DNA of 45,020 nucleotides, from contig QQSD01000035.1 of assembly GCA_003602485.1 (NCBI GenBank), positions 1-45,020 of the forward strand, written 5' to 3'. The first letter of the stretch is position 1, and every line of letters begins with the position of its first letter. Of the stretch, positions 8,701-16,042 are shown piece by piece. Made by a program: the position numbers and the translations under genes. This stretch comes from Candidatus Poseidoniales archaeon. Its GTDB lineage: Archaea; Thermoplasmatota; Poseidoniia; Poseidoniales; Poseidoniaceae. The notes under the pieces were generated by a model, which was not told the DNA's origin, searched no databases, and saw only the letters and a program-made list of their open reading frames with translations.

Positions 8701-11064
8701 CATGGTAGCGATGTTGTACTTACACAAACCGATGTTCGTGCCCGCATAGATGCTTCCGCTACTGCTGCTCCCCTCGATAGCGAAGTCGAAGAATTGTTGC
8801 GGGCGGGTCTGCCAAGACGATCCTTGTCCGAAACTCGTGATTTGGTTCCCGTCCCATTTCCGTGCCCCTTGTTGGGTCCCAATGTAGAGGTTGTTTCCGT
8901 CTGTGTCAAGGGCATAGATTTGATTTGAAGGCAGAACCCCTCCATTGTTGCTTGCGAGGAGCGGTGAGAGAAGTTCTCCGGTTGAGAGGTCCTTACGAAC
9001 CACGCCGAAGCCCTGAAGCCCGAGGTGAAGAATGTCGCCCACTACGGCCACTGGAGCAAAGTCGACTCCATTCACGCCCGTGGAGCCCCATGGTTCAAGC
9101 CATGTATCGTTGGTGATATCGTAGCGCAAGACACCTTTGTCTTCGCTGGCAACATACGCTTTGTCAGCGTGCAGGGCAACATCTCCGAGGAAGGAAGAGG
9201 GTATCCCGTTCGACGTGTCATAGCCAGTGCAGGACCCCGAGGTCCTGTTGAGTATTGCAACTCCCCCATTTTCCAACGAAGCAACGACAACATCGTCGTC
9301 AACATCCATACTTAGGAAGTCTGAGCCAGTTCCCCAACACCCTTGACTTGTCCATTCAAGAAGCGTCGTTCCAGTTGAATCCATCTGCGTGATGGTGCTG
9401 GCTGATGAGGCCACAAAGAGGTCGGTGCCGTCGGTAACGAGAGCCAACGCATCGTCACCAAATGGAAGCGGTTCAAGCCAGAGCGTGCTAGCAATGTCGT
9501 ATCGGTTGATACCCGTTCCGTCGAGGCTGGCGATGTAGAGGATGTTGTTGAGTTCAGTGATGGTCCCCATTTCATCGGTGCCCGGGCCACTTGCGAGGCG
9601 CAACGTTCCTTCAAAGAACGGATTATTGCCTGGAGTAAGATGAGCTAGAAGCCCACTTGCATCGCTGACTACCAAGGCGTCCTGTGCAGGGGAGGCACCT
9701 CCTACGGAAGGCCACATCATCATGGCAGCACCTGAGAGACTCAATCCGAAATCTTGGATTTCAAAGGCAGAGGTGAAGACGCCGTTACTCGTATTGTAAG
9801 GTTGAAGATAATCACCGTTCATGATGTAGAGTTGGTTTCCAACCCGCTCGATGCCGTGGATTTCATTATCGTCTAGCCAATTGGCCGAAGTCCATGTTGA
9901 GAGCCAAAACCCTTGAGCATAGTCAAAGCGGCCAACGCCGTTATCCTCCGACCCGAGCAGAAGTTGGTTGCCAGACTGAGTCATGTGAGTCACGCTATCT
10001 GAATGGAGGTTGTTGGCTGTGCTCCATGTGGAAAGTGCAGCGTTTGTCGCCAAATCGTATCGCATGATGCCAACCCCGTCGATTGAAACATACACTTGAT
10101 TGTTCAATTCTAAGATGGCGAGAGCATCACGTGGACCATCACTGGCAGGGGGCGTCATCATCGATGACCACTGAGAGCCATCGAACATCATGACATCACT
10201 GCCGGATGCGGCCGCCACCGTTCCATCGCTAAGCAATACAAAGACGTCCATTGTTTCACCAGGGTCGGGTAAACCCGTGGCTGAACTTCCGTCGTTGAGA
10301 GTCTGTGCGAGGAACGTCCCATCACTACTGAGCATGTGGATAAGTCCGTTTGATTCATCGATAACGAGGTCAACAATGCCCCCATATGCTTCCATATCCA
10401 ATACATCTACAGCGAGTGGCGAGCTTTGTGCGTTGAGTAGGAAGACATCATTGTTGGCAGCAAGATAGAGCATTCCGCTGTCGGGGTGAACGGCAGCAGC
10501 GTGGATGTCAAGGGTGAAGGGCGTAAGTGAGACCAAAGGGTCACGAGGAGCGAGTGCTTCGATAATCATCTCGGTAATTTCTGCATCGGATGGCAAATCC
10601 CAACCTGCGTTGGAGTTTGAGTTTGGGTTGAGGCGACCGTTGTATGTGGGGCCCGTGGTGAAGGCATCGGTTTGCCCGAGGACGCCTAACGTACTCCAGT
10701 CGAACAAATTGGTGCCCATGCCGTTTACGGCAAGAAGTGGTTCTTCGATGGTCATACCGTTCTGACCGCTGACTCTTACCTCAAGTGATACATTCGAAAG
10801 TTCAGCACCGGGTGCAAATGAGAGGTTCCAATCTGCCGTTGCTTGAGTCCCTATTGAACCGTCAGCGCCCGTTGTAGCGAGTGTGACCCATCCAGTATCG
10901 TTACTACCTTCCAAAGGCCAGGTGACTCCACTGGGTTCAGCATGGGCTGAAACCGAGTGCAGTGTGAGGATTGGGCTCATCGACATGAGCACCATGAGGA
11001 GGACCATTCCGAGGGCTCTCGGCTCGTGACGAGCAAGGCGAGGCGTGTGGCCGAGTGTGTTCAT
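2746..11064 (-). CDS. Giant membrane-anchored surface protein with propeller repeats and Fn3-like domains
   Basis: The frame opens at 11271, but the ATG at 11064 is preferred. It begins a clean signal peptide (hydrophobic core MVLLMVLM, cleavage near VSAHA), gives 2,772 residues and has a TATA-like box 26 nt upstream. Residues of about 100-1900 are dozens of 40-50-residue beta repeats of the form GxxRYD-x(5)-W-x(10)-G-(N/D)-xLYI, like two-component-regulator propeller blades. About 1950-2600 holds five Fn3-like repeats, most opening with an acidic DxPxDDGG motif and carrying DDxAxYxVY. A single TM helix (LIAAGMLLIVVLLLVIIV) follows, then a cytoplasmic tail of about 140 residues, rich in Pro and Gln and ending in two LLDxLLDD/SFLDDLL motifs. 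The protein should be displayed outside the cell. Adhesion or polymer/substrate binding is plausible, but no catalytic motif was recognised. The stop lies 9 bp before the pabC-like ATG. Confidence 0.9.
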   Translation of the reverse strand: MNTLGHTPRLARHEPRALGMVLLMVLMSMSPILTLHSVSAHAEPSGVTWPLEGSNDTGWVTLATTGADGSIGTQATADWNLSFAPGAELSNVSLEVRVSGQNGMTIEEPLLAVNGMGTNLFDWSTLGVLGQTDAFTTGPTYNGRLNPNSNSNAGWDLPSDAEITEMIIEALAPRDPLVSLTPFTLDIHAAAVHPDSGMLYLAANNDVFLLNAQSSPLAVDVLDMEAYGGIVDLVIDESNGLIHMLSSDGTFLAQTLNDGSSATGLPDPGETMDVFVLLSDGTVAAASGSDVMMFDGSQWSSMMTPPASDGPRDALAILELNNQVYVSIDGVGIMRYDLATNAALSTWSTANNLHSDSVTHMTQSGNQLLLGSEDNGVGRFDYAQGFWLSTWTSANWLDDNEIHGIERVGNQLYIMNGDYLQPYNTSNGVFTSAFEIQDFGLSLSGAAMMMWPSVGGASPAQDALVVSDASGLLAHLTPGNNPFFEGTLRLASGPGTDEMGTITELNNILYIASLDGTGINRYDIASTLWLEPLPFGDDALALVTDGTDLFVASSASTITQMDSTGTTLLEWTSQGCWGTGSDFLSMDVDDDVVVASLENGGVAILNRTSGSCTGYDTSNGIPSSFLGDVALHADKAYVASEDKGVLRYDITNDTWLEPWGSTGVNGVDFAPVAVVGDILHLGLQGFGVVRKDLSTGELLSPLLASNNGGVLPSNQIYALDTDGNNLYIGTQQGARKWDGNQITSFGQGSSWQTRPQQFFDFAIEGSSSSGSIYAGTNIGLCKYNIATMAINDCQNVYDGMPNWATYSVGVDNTYVYGGTTSGVGLVTKSNFQHDYNWGEGTQTGNAVVEIMGDIAYIGTDGLGVMRYNITSNQWLVSFTEDNGVLDGGNDDVTGLVADIRPNLLWVGGSDGFQLINVTTGAEAYDIERNSNLYDAAGSPYGMMIHNNIMYYHSSTSSDEVSRMDVANLASVGNLDIGAQVGQNGGDIIGMEMTGDVLMVSVASGQWWQVDGSGGIAMYNTSNNSYATNILPTGSIDRVTSYRSSTGNTWVAWGELRLDLYNSTGVRVNSWDNFELPIRGIVEYDSQVLFAAEDGILRYDESTNQWLSTWEAGNGLPNNAGSQFYELWTDGNNLVVGGATFQGWGGFREGIISHLDATGSWTAYPADSYNNIADGYPISMEMCGGALNVAMYNNNGGIARIDLVNGTVLSGFDRSQLDGTSPASVTCDASDTLYIGYYADDQPISKYSFQSNAFLSSLTTASHNLPSDRIWYDSLAHANGQLIVGHGLGLQGNNLIGGGFSIMSSNGATTTQATVQGSGSSVTSFQWLGSTLGWMMGQAGGSSGYSHVSTLNSLGTQKVVDLPGLVSGQVPTILSNATHIWAAVGGQPGQGQFTGTGSGLLQGAFLPNGEVEWQYGWTLAGNSEVNDLFLSGTDLFIATNPNGMIKLDTTTRTLSPINGALHNKFDTMHLYNNELVIGLSGDGGSPPGVQVFDLNTQQFGNGRLIAGLPSSIVNGFTGTSDIMYIATNGGVGRFNYTLSDWMNPITSGLPSNVVEDVLAVGTDIYIATPAGLYVWDETTNTGSTFTTADGLMGNSVWGLATSTGTNGAVTLVMSHDGRGSERPGVTTMDTSSQLVTATHRFDQLPSNGVISLASDWWGLHIGTDTGPLTHWNASSADFEDGLSYGNIYGLPTSLVSDGTTLMAFDNTMFNVIEATSPSHGLTYGTVLNQGITSDAVITSNHIWMTTTTGLWGFEKGGVYSPIEGEYMRSASPLTVRALTNGGGVNITDMTHPGMTIELVNPSAPYALDSDQGAPGVHGLLFQNVPLVFTSPVEGAAIWAKSVSLNYDATLDLSQDPNLELNLQSAVDNGLLYDNTRHVSLRLYSPSNGTMEVRMTYDYVRTDTPVAMENLVDRPDDGGGVLTATWSLVHDEDFARYLIFVNEGPWSIVPNELNLMGQTPDKTISMHSRLGADIETANGLPLVDGSQYYAVVVVEYNDGRWGEVSAPFGPSSPSDEIPGAPLWATASPMGSNGDDGDLELEWARCTALDLARTNIYVSRSVMTDALGMVPQAALQPNEGNQSILSLTPGVPVWIGFTCVDEANQENLSNVTVVGPVVPTGELNDNEAPDPVEGTGAADIPDDEGGRVSVYWNQSSADDCAFYTVFMKMGENTGEGPDSIGSVDGFSQAAVINSCDDTQATITSLDGVPLIDGQIYTLGVVAYDVWLNGNTDSVRLVTATPFQNILGQGSTPERITSLLAFDHANDDGTAIDVVWEPSTIDDFAAYTIWVADQPVNDLSVAYATFGINEDVCGCFTLNKQWIDERTNPIELTISTALYGGSGDMMDLTQATPQLIKPDIELFVAVTVHDLKGNVHLTNLTQATVTPINNIDDTTAPDRLGALSLTDRPNDDGSALLLDFDLSASDDVATYKVYAATYDFDDVTMQGDGPQMPIATMGRNPTLPLTIDIVAGDTPVIPGQSIWVAVVVEDTSGNAYMTDLLSVQASSVDDGVTDLGGYLPDIEDVTASWFEEQIIFVEWSHSTDASVRGYLVYIADESFSSTDDATMVGEVRASNSFLITSNLFPDLTNDSAWYVAVVPFDESVSKSTVESVELLPFGEETSGTNPVDENGQLSLESLLTGPNLIAAGMLLIVVLLLVIIVRSRSNATQRNKSWELQEATWGIQGNDGWDSSTAPPATPPQSTPAPPPGITTQQANDIYAAADRIQSDQYGRPAYENTQPVLQPQVNTALLDGLLDDQQQTPPSPQIDTSFLDDLL

Positions 11065-11086
11065 GAGTGGAACCGGACTTTCACCG

Positions 11087-11095
11087 TATTTGAAA
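11087..11095 (-). promoter_or_regulatory. TATA-like box for the giant surface protein gene
   Basis: The minus strand reads TTTCAAATAC here, centred about 27 nt before the ATG at 11064. Archaeal TATA boxes sit about 26 nt upstream of transcription starts, so the message would be leaderless or nearly so. The same 10-mer occurs at nearly the same distance before the RND transporter gene at 22597. The call rests on motif and spacing only. Confidence 0.45.
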
Positions 11096-11269
11096 GCGGC
11101 CCCTTCGTGACTAAACAAAATGCGACTCAATGATGCAAAAAAACCGAACTTTTCGCCATTTTTTCCTTGCCAACGGGCATGAGGAAAAGGGTATGAGATT
11201 GGGGTCTTGCAGGAAATCCTTCGCACAACACTCAAACGATAGGCCCGTACCGACTGAAAAGGGATTCTC

Positions 11270-13588
11270 ATGGAACGAGAAAAGCGAGAGCGTCTTTTGC
11301 GTAAAGAAGCACTGGAATATCACGAGGCGGAACCCCGTGGTAAAATCAAGGTGGTTCCTACAAAACCCCACGCAACCGCTCATGAATTGAGTCTCGCGTA
11401 TTCTCCGGGTGTAGCCTATCCCTGTTTGGAGATTGAAGAGCGCCCCGAAGACGCATACCGCTACACTTCCAAAGGCAACCTTGTCGCAGTTATTTCGAAC
11501 GGAACCGCCGTTCTCGGATTAGGAAATATCGGTGCTTTGGCCAGCAAACCGGTGATGGAAGGGAAAGGGTTGCTGCTCAAGACCTTCGCAGGAATCGATG
11601 TCTTTGATATTGAGGTGGATACCGAAGACCCTGAAGAATTCATCAACACCGTCGTGAACATTTCCAAAACATTTGGTGGCATCAACCTTGAAGATATCAA
11701 AGCCCCTGAATGCTTCGAGATTGAACGCAGGATTGCCGAGGCTACAGATATCCCGGTTATGCATGACGATCAGCACGGAACTGCGATTATTTCTGCAGCT
11801 GCACTCATCAACGCTGTGGAACTCCAAGAGAAGGAACTCAGTGAAGTCCGAGTCGTCGTGATTGGTGCAGGTGCATCCGCTATTGCATGCGCTAACCATT
11901 ACGTCGCCGTTGGGGTGTCGATGAGCAACATAACCCTCGTCGACAGTGGGGGGATTGTCACAACGAAACGACTTGAAGAAGGTGAATTGAACGAATACAA
12001 AGCCCCCTTCGCCCAAGACCGAGAACCAGGAGACCTCGCTGACGCAATGAAAGATGCTGATGTAATGTTGGGGCTTTCACGTGGCGGCTTGGTCTCCACC
12101 GACATGGTTGCGAGTATGGCCGACAAACCGATTATCTTTGCACTTGCAAACCCGACGCCAGAAATTCTCCCCGAGGAGGTCCTCAGTGTTCGTACTGATG
12201 CCATTATCGCGACGGGTCGTTCAGACTACTCCAACCAGGTCAACAACGTGCTCGGATTCCCCTATATTTTCCGCGGAGCTCTTGACGTTCGCGCACGTGA
12301 TATCACACAGAACATGAAAATGGCAGCGACGCGAGCGCTCGCTGCGCTTGCCAAGGAACCCGTTCCCGATTATATCTCGGCTGCTTACGATGGCGTAGTC
12401 ATGCAGTACGGGCCAGAATACATCATTCCCAAACCGTTCGACCAACGGGTTTTGATTTGGGAGGCAGCCGCCGTTGCACAAGCCGCTATCGATGAAGGAA
12501 TTGCGGGTGTTTCAGCGGACGAATTTGATATTGTTGCCTATCGTGAAGAACTTGAATCACGCTTGGGAGAATCCTATTCAGTCATGCGCCAAGTTATCAA
12601 TCAAGTCAAGGGCAAAGGAAAGCGCATTGTCTTCCCTGAAGGCGACAATGAAACAGTTTTGAGGGCTGCTGCGCAACTCGCTGAGCAACGAATCTGTTTC
12701 CCAATTCTCTTGGGCCCCATTGACCGTATTGACAGAATGGTTGAGGAAATCGGCCTTCATTTCGAATACGAACGTTACGATCCGCGCTATGATGAGCGCA
12801 GAAAGACCGTCTATGCTGAAGCCTTTTTCCAGCGCCGTAAACGCAAGGGTACGACCTTACCCGACGCAGCTCGCCTGCTAAAGAGTCGTCCTTATTTCGC
12901 ATCCCAGATGGTGCAAGCAGGGGATGCTGATGGTTTCGTAGGGGGCGTGAGTAGAAATTATGCGGATGTCCTCAGACCGACTCTTGAATTAATCGGCAAA
13001 GACGAAGGCAGTCACTGTGTCATTGGTTGCTACATGATGAATATCAAAGGCCGAACCATCTTCCTCGCTGACGCAACAGTCAACGTTTACCCTGACAGCC
13101 GAACGCTTGCTGAGATTGCCGTTCAAACTGCTAAAGTCGCACGGCGATTTGGAGTGATTCCTCGAGTTGCCATGCTCTCCTTCTCTAATTTCGGCTCCAC
13201 ACGAGCCCAACGTAGCGACCGCATCGAAGATGCAGTGGAGATTGCTAAGACTCTCGACCCCTCGTTGATGATCGACGGTCCGATGCAAAGCGACACGGCT
13301 CTGAACCCTACCGTTCAACAGGAGTACCCGTTCATGGATCTCATTGGCCCTGCAAATGTTCTGATTTTACCCAACCTTGCTGCAGCAAACATCGCCTACA
13401 AATTACTGGAGGAATTAGGCGATGCAGAAATGACGGGGCCCATTCTCGAAGGCATGGCCCATCCCGTTCAATTGGTTGCCCGACAGGACGGTGTACGTCA
13501 CATTGTCAACATGGCTACCATCTGTACAGCGGATGCTTTGCGCAGTGATTCTTATTGGGAATCACTGGGTGAATCCTCAAAGAATTGA
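11270..13588 (+). CDS. maeB: NADP-dependent malic enzyme with C-terminal phosphotransacetylase-like domain
   Basis: This 772-residue protein matches the MaeB architecture in length (E. coli about 760) and domain order. It should decarboxylate malate to pyruvate, making NAD(P)H. The malic-enzyme half shows SPGVA (45-49), a catalytic lysine region near 98-104, metal ligands in GGINLEDIKAPECFEIE (ED at 141-142), HDDQHGTA (165-172) and a Rossmann loop IGAGASA (198-204). From about residue 445 a phosphate acetyl/butyryltransferase-like domain runs to the end. In characterised MaeB proteins this domain is regulatory (acetyl-CoA sensing) rather than catalytic, and I infer the same here. The start has a GGGATTCTC spacer. 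The gene diverges from the giant surface protein and its 3' end overlaps the convergent SUMF1-like gene by 37 bp. It looks bacterial and was probably acquired by an archaeal ancestor. Confidence 0.93.
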   Translation: MEREKRERLLRKEALEYHEAEPRGKIKVVPTKPHATAHELSLAYSPGVAYPCLEIEERPEDAYRYTSKGNLVAVISNGTAVLGLGNIGALASKPVMEGKGLLLKTFAGIDVFDIEVDTEDPEEFINTVVNISKTFGGINLEDIKAPECFEIERRIAEATDIPVMHDDQHGTAIISAAALINAVELQEKELSEVRVVVIGAGASAIACANHYVAVGVSMSNITLVDSGGIVTTKRLEEGELNEYKAPFAQDREPGDLADAMKDADVMLGLSRGGLVSTDMVASMADKPIIFALANPTPEILPEEVLSVRTDAIIATGRSDYSNQVNNVLGFPYIFRGALDVRARDITQNMKMAATRALAALAKEPVPDYISAAYDGVVMQYGPEYIIPKPFDQRVLIWEAAAVAQAAIDEGIAGVSADEFDIVAYREELESRLGESYSVMRQVINQVKGKGKRIVFPEGDNETVLRAAAQLAEQRICFPILLGPIDRIDRMVEEIGLHFEYERYDPRYDERRKTVYAEAFFQRRKRKGTTLPDAARLLKSRPYFASQMVQAGDADGFVGGVSRNYADVLRPTLELIGKDEGSHCVIGCYMMNIKGRTIFLADATVNVYPDSRTLAEIAVQTAKVARRFGVIPRVAMLSFSNFGSTRAQRSDRIEDAVEIAKTLDPSLMIDGPMQSDTALNPTVQQEYPFMDLIGPANVLILPNLAAANIAYKLLEELGDAEMTGPILEGMAHPVQLVARQDGVRHIVNMATICTADALRSDSYWESLGESSKN

Positions 13589-14421
13589 GCAGCACCTTCG
13601 TAGGTGAGGACAGAGCGACGCGGACGCCAGATGGCCCCGGTGAAGAATCCTGCACACAATCCTCCAAAGAGCAGGTTCACCCATCCTTCGGTGGCATATG
13701 CACTCATACCTCGCATGACGGGGATGAGAAAGGAAGGAATGATTCCCAAGACTGTGGTCCAAAAAACCTCGGAGCGGACATTGGCCCAGAGGTCGGTATT
13801 CTCTGGAACTCGTAGAGGCGTACCTGTGCGCACGGGGCTAAGAACCAATCGAGCCACAACATTGGGCAGCGGCCGTTCAAGGGGGACACTGGTCACTGCG
13901 ATGACCGATGGTTTTCGCGGATGAACGGCGATGGCTGCAGCCTGTGAGGATGCGGGACCTAACAATTCATTGGGGCGTGGCCGTCCATCCATCATCGCTC
14001 CACGGTAGTTCGATGCTGGGCCATCAGCGAGACGTTCGGTGAGGCCACTATTGAGCTGAATCACTTTTTGGGCGTGACCTTGACGCCATTCTGCTTCTGT
14101 CGGAGCACGCAACTCCCATTCACCCTGATTGGTAGCAAGAAAGAGTTTGAACGCTTCAGTTTTCGCAAGGTTGTCCGCGAGTTCATGGAGGTCAAAGGAG
14201 GTCAATGTCTCCATAGCTGAATCTGCCCCCTCGTTTTGAATTCCTAAAACAGAGCCTACTTCGCTCGAGGTGAGCGGGTGTTCAAGAGCAAAAAACATTG
14301 GAAGACGCGCTTCAAAACTGGGGCGTTGGCCGCCATAGACCCATCCGCCTTTGGTCGTACCCAGAATAATGGGGCCTTCTGAAACGGGTTGGAAGGACAA
14401 TCCACCGATGTTCACGGTCAC
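13552..14421 (-). CDS. SUMF1/FGE-like domain protein with two C-terminal TM helices
   Basis: The frame opens at 14574 inside the upstream gene. A GTG at 14421 preceded by TGAGGCG at 8-nt spacing is the better start, giving 289 residues. The first two thirds resemble a formylglycine-generating-enzyme/sulfatase-modifying-factor domain: a beta-rich opening (GPIILGT), a degenerate equivalent of the family's P-V-T-N-x-E-Y segment, and a clear PTEAEWRQG matching the family's LPTEAEWEYAARG hallmark. I do not see the cysteine pair of catalytic FGEs, so this may be a non-catalytic binding relative, like those in C-type-lectin-fold proteins. Two hydrophobic stretches near residues 225-270 suggest membrane attachment. 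It is the last gene of a three-gene minus-strand cluster behind the mPGES-2-like protein (10-bp gap). Confidence 0.62.
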   Translation of the reverse strand: MTVNIGGLSFQPVSEGPIILGTTKGGWVYGGQRPSFEARLPMFFALEHPLTSSEVGSVLGIQNEGADSAMETLTSFDLHELADNLAKTEAFKLFLATNQGEWELRAPTEAEWRQGHAQKVIQLNSGLTERLADGPASNYRGAMMDGRPRPNELLGPASSQAAAIAVHPRKPSVIAVTSVPLERPLPNVVARLVLSPVRTGTPLRVPENTDLWANVRSEVFWTTVLGIIPSFLIPVMRGMSAYATEGWVNLLFGGLCAGFFTGAIWRPRRSVLTYEGAAQFFEDSPSDSQ

Positions 14422-14431
14422 TTGATTCGCC

Positions 14432-15130
14432 TCACGCCAGGGTGCCTTCCATGCGCTTGTACCATGCCATACCGGATTCATGGTCGGTGAGAAGGTTGAA
14501 TTGAGGGAAGGGCGAGATTGAACGCATGTAGCCATATGCAGAGAAATCCACGAGGTCTGGTGAAGCGCCACCAAAGAAGGGTTGACCGTCGTGGGCTGCT
14601 GTGAATTCGGTCAGCAAGTCATGCCACAACTGCTTCGGCTTTCGTCCATCTTTTTTGACCCGCTTTCTTGCAATGATGCCCCACATGATGGGAAATCCAG
14701 CCCAAGCATACAGGCGTTTTGAGATGAAGCCAAAGTCTTCCAGTTTCGCAATCCGAGTAGTTGTCTTGAGGGCTGAACCCAGGGTTCCGTAGAGGATTGG
14801 AACCGTCGCTTTCGACATCTTTGCGTCGGTCCACTCCAACCACGTTTCTTGGCGTTCTTTGTCTCCTTGAGCACTCATTTTCCCTTCGTTGTAGGTGGTA
14901 TCGAGGTGGCGCAAAATAGGCGTTGAGTTGACCACGAATTGTCCCTGTTCATCGGTGAATACAGGTACCTTACCCCAATCCCCTGCGAAGGAAACGGATT
15001 TTTTGATGTTCATCCCGTTAACGCTGATGTAATCCACATCCATGCCAAGATGTTCGATGAGGCCCCGAACCTTCCAACAAAAAGGACAGGTATACAGCAT
15101 GTGAAGCGTAGCCTTTTGGCTCATGGACAT
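14432..15130 (-). CDS. Thioredoxin-fold/GST protein resembling membrane-associated prostaglandin E synthase 2
   Basis: About 232 residues from the ATG at 15130; an upstream in-frame TTG at 15154 is possible, but an AAGGAG lies between the two. The N-terminus is a glutaredoxin/GST-N fold with CPFC at residues 15-18, followed by KVRGLIEHLGMDVDYISV and KVPVF with its cis-proline. The C-terminal half is helical and follows the order known from animal mPGES-2: an E-W-x-D-x(K/W) segment, P-x-(L/V)-Y-x-T-x(2)-(S/E)-AL, a central ISKRL, and a final QPFFGGxxPDLVDFSAYGYMRS like the family's RPFMGGxxPNLADLAVYGVLR. I infer homology to that family. Prostaglandin synthesis is not implied; a glutathione- or thiol-dependent reductase or heme-binding role is as likely. 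It lies between a small hypothetical protein (20-bp gap) and the SUMF1-like gene. Confidence 0.75.
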   Translation of the reverse strand: MSMSQKATLHMLYTCPFCWKVRGLIEHLGMDVDYISVNGMNIKKSVSFAGDWGKVPVFTDEQGQFVVNSTPILRHLDTTYNEGKMSAQGDKERQETWLEWTDAKMSKATVPILYGTLGSALKTTTRIAKLEDFGFISKRLYAWAGFPIMWGIIARKRVKKDGRKPKQLWHDLLTEFTAAHDGQPFFGGASPDLVDFSAYGYMRSISPFPQFNLLTDHESGMAWYKRMEGTLA

Positions 15131-15150
15131 AGGTGAGGATATCTCCTTCT

Positions 15151-15492
15151 TCAAGGCTCGTTCGCCTCATGATTCTCAGGTTTCCATCCCGCTTTCCAGA
15201 AATCGAGGTTGTCAAGCCATGCCAACCATTCCTTGTCGGTGCAACTCAACAAGCGAAACGCTCTGCCCTCCAAACCCTCCCGTGTACTCGCAGGCAAGAC
15301 GCCACTATCGAGTGCCTCCTTCCATTCAACCTGCATGTAACGGATTTGACGGCGTGCTTCTTCGGGTTTGTCAAAATTAAGTTCGCAAGCATCCCTCAAT
15401 TCGCTCAACCACGTACGCGTGTCTTTGAGAATAGGGTCGTTGGAATTCGATGTTTTTTTGTTTGACTTTTTGCCAAACGGCCACCAACCCAT
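15151..15492 (-). CDS. Small hypothetical protein, lead gene of the mPGES-2-like cluster
   Basis: About 113 residues from the ATG at 15492 ([13 protein letters not shown]); the frame is open further upstream, but that part overlaps the divergent rlmH. I recognise no family. After a short basic start the protein is soluble and helical, with a Trp-rich end ([17 protein letters not shown]). The stop is followed at once by AGAAGGAGAT, which can serve the mPGES-2-like gene, so the two are probably co-transcribed. The coding call rests on synteny, codon usage and the absence of a better frame. Confidence 0.6.
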   Translation of the reverse strand: MGWWPFGKKSNKKTSNSNDPILKDTRTWLSELRDACELNFDKPEEARRQIRYMQVEWKEALDSGVLPASTREGLEGRAFRLLSCTDKEWLAWLDNLDFWKAGWKPENHEANEP

Positions 15493-15571
15493 GCTCCCAA
15501 GGAAGCATCCATGGTTTTTGGTCTTGTCCATCATCCACGGGATTGAAGAAGCGGAGCATGAAGAGCGGACC

Positions 15572-16006
15572 ATGGGCCGAATCACCCTTCATGTTCACGG
15601 CGCCCCCCGTGAGCGAGCCATGAATACGCTGATTGAAATGTATGCCCAACGACTTCAAAACCGTGGAATACGCCTTGAGGTCCATGCGTCTAAATTGAGT
15701 TCTGTTGCATATGCAGAACGACTCTTAGCCCAGAGTGGCACACTGTACTTGCTTGATGAGGCGGGAATTCAAGAGGATTCGGTGGCCTTTGCCCAACGGG
15801 TTGATGCATGGGCGCTTTCCAGCGATGCAGTCCACCTTGCCATCGGTCCGGCAGAAGGTTGGCCTGACCTTGAATCGTTGAGCGACCTACCAAGGCTTTC
15901 TCTTTCTACGATGACCTTTCCCCACGAATTGGCTGCTGTAGTTTTGATCGAACAACTCTACCGGGCCACCGAGATATCAAGGGGCTCGAAATATCACAAA
16001 GCATGA
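15572..16006 (+). CDS. rlmH: 23S rRNA (pseudouridine1915-N3)-methyltransferase RlmH-like SPOUT protein
   Basis: About 144 residues from the ATG at 15572. The open frame starts at 15368, but its first 68 residues overlap the divergent neighbour and lack family character. RlmH is an SPOUT methyltransferase that modifies the pseudouridine in helix 69 of 23S rRNA using SAM. The C-terminal half carries the hallmarks: LDEAGxxxDSxAFAxR, the glycine-rich IGPAEG loop, and the closing [33 protein letters not shown], nearly the same as bacterial RlmH (TFPHxLxRxxLxEQLYRAxxIxxGxPYHK). The length fits the usual 150-160. It leads a plus-strand run ahead of a membrane protein gene (36-bp gap). Confidence 0.85.
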   Translation: MGRITLHVHGAPRERAMNTLIEMYAQRLQNRGIRLEVHASKLSSVAYAERLLAQSGTLYLLDEAGIQEDSVAFAQRVDAWALSSDAVHLAIGPAEGWPDLESLSDLPRLSLSTMTFPHELAAVVLIEQLYRATEISRGSKYHKA

Positions 16007-16042
16007 TATTAGACCGATGGTTGAGTCGCTTGAGGGGAGCCA

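Noticed and set aside
11065-11271. N-terminal extension of the giant protein to the ATG at 11271
   Set aside because: It would overlap the maeB start and precede the signal peptide with 69 non-conserved residues. The TATA-like box fits the ATG at 11064.
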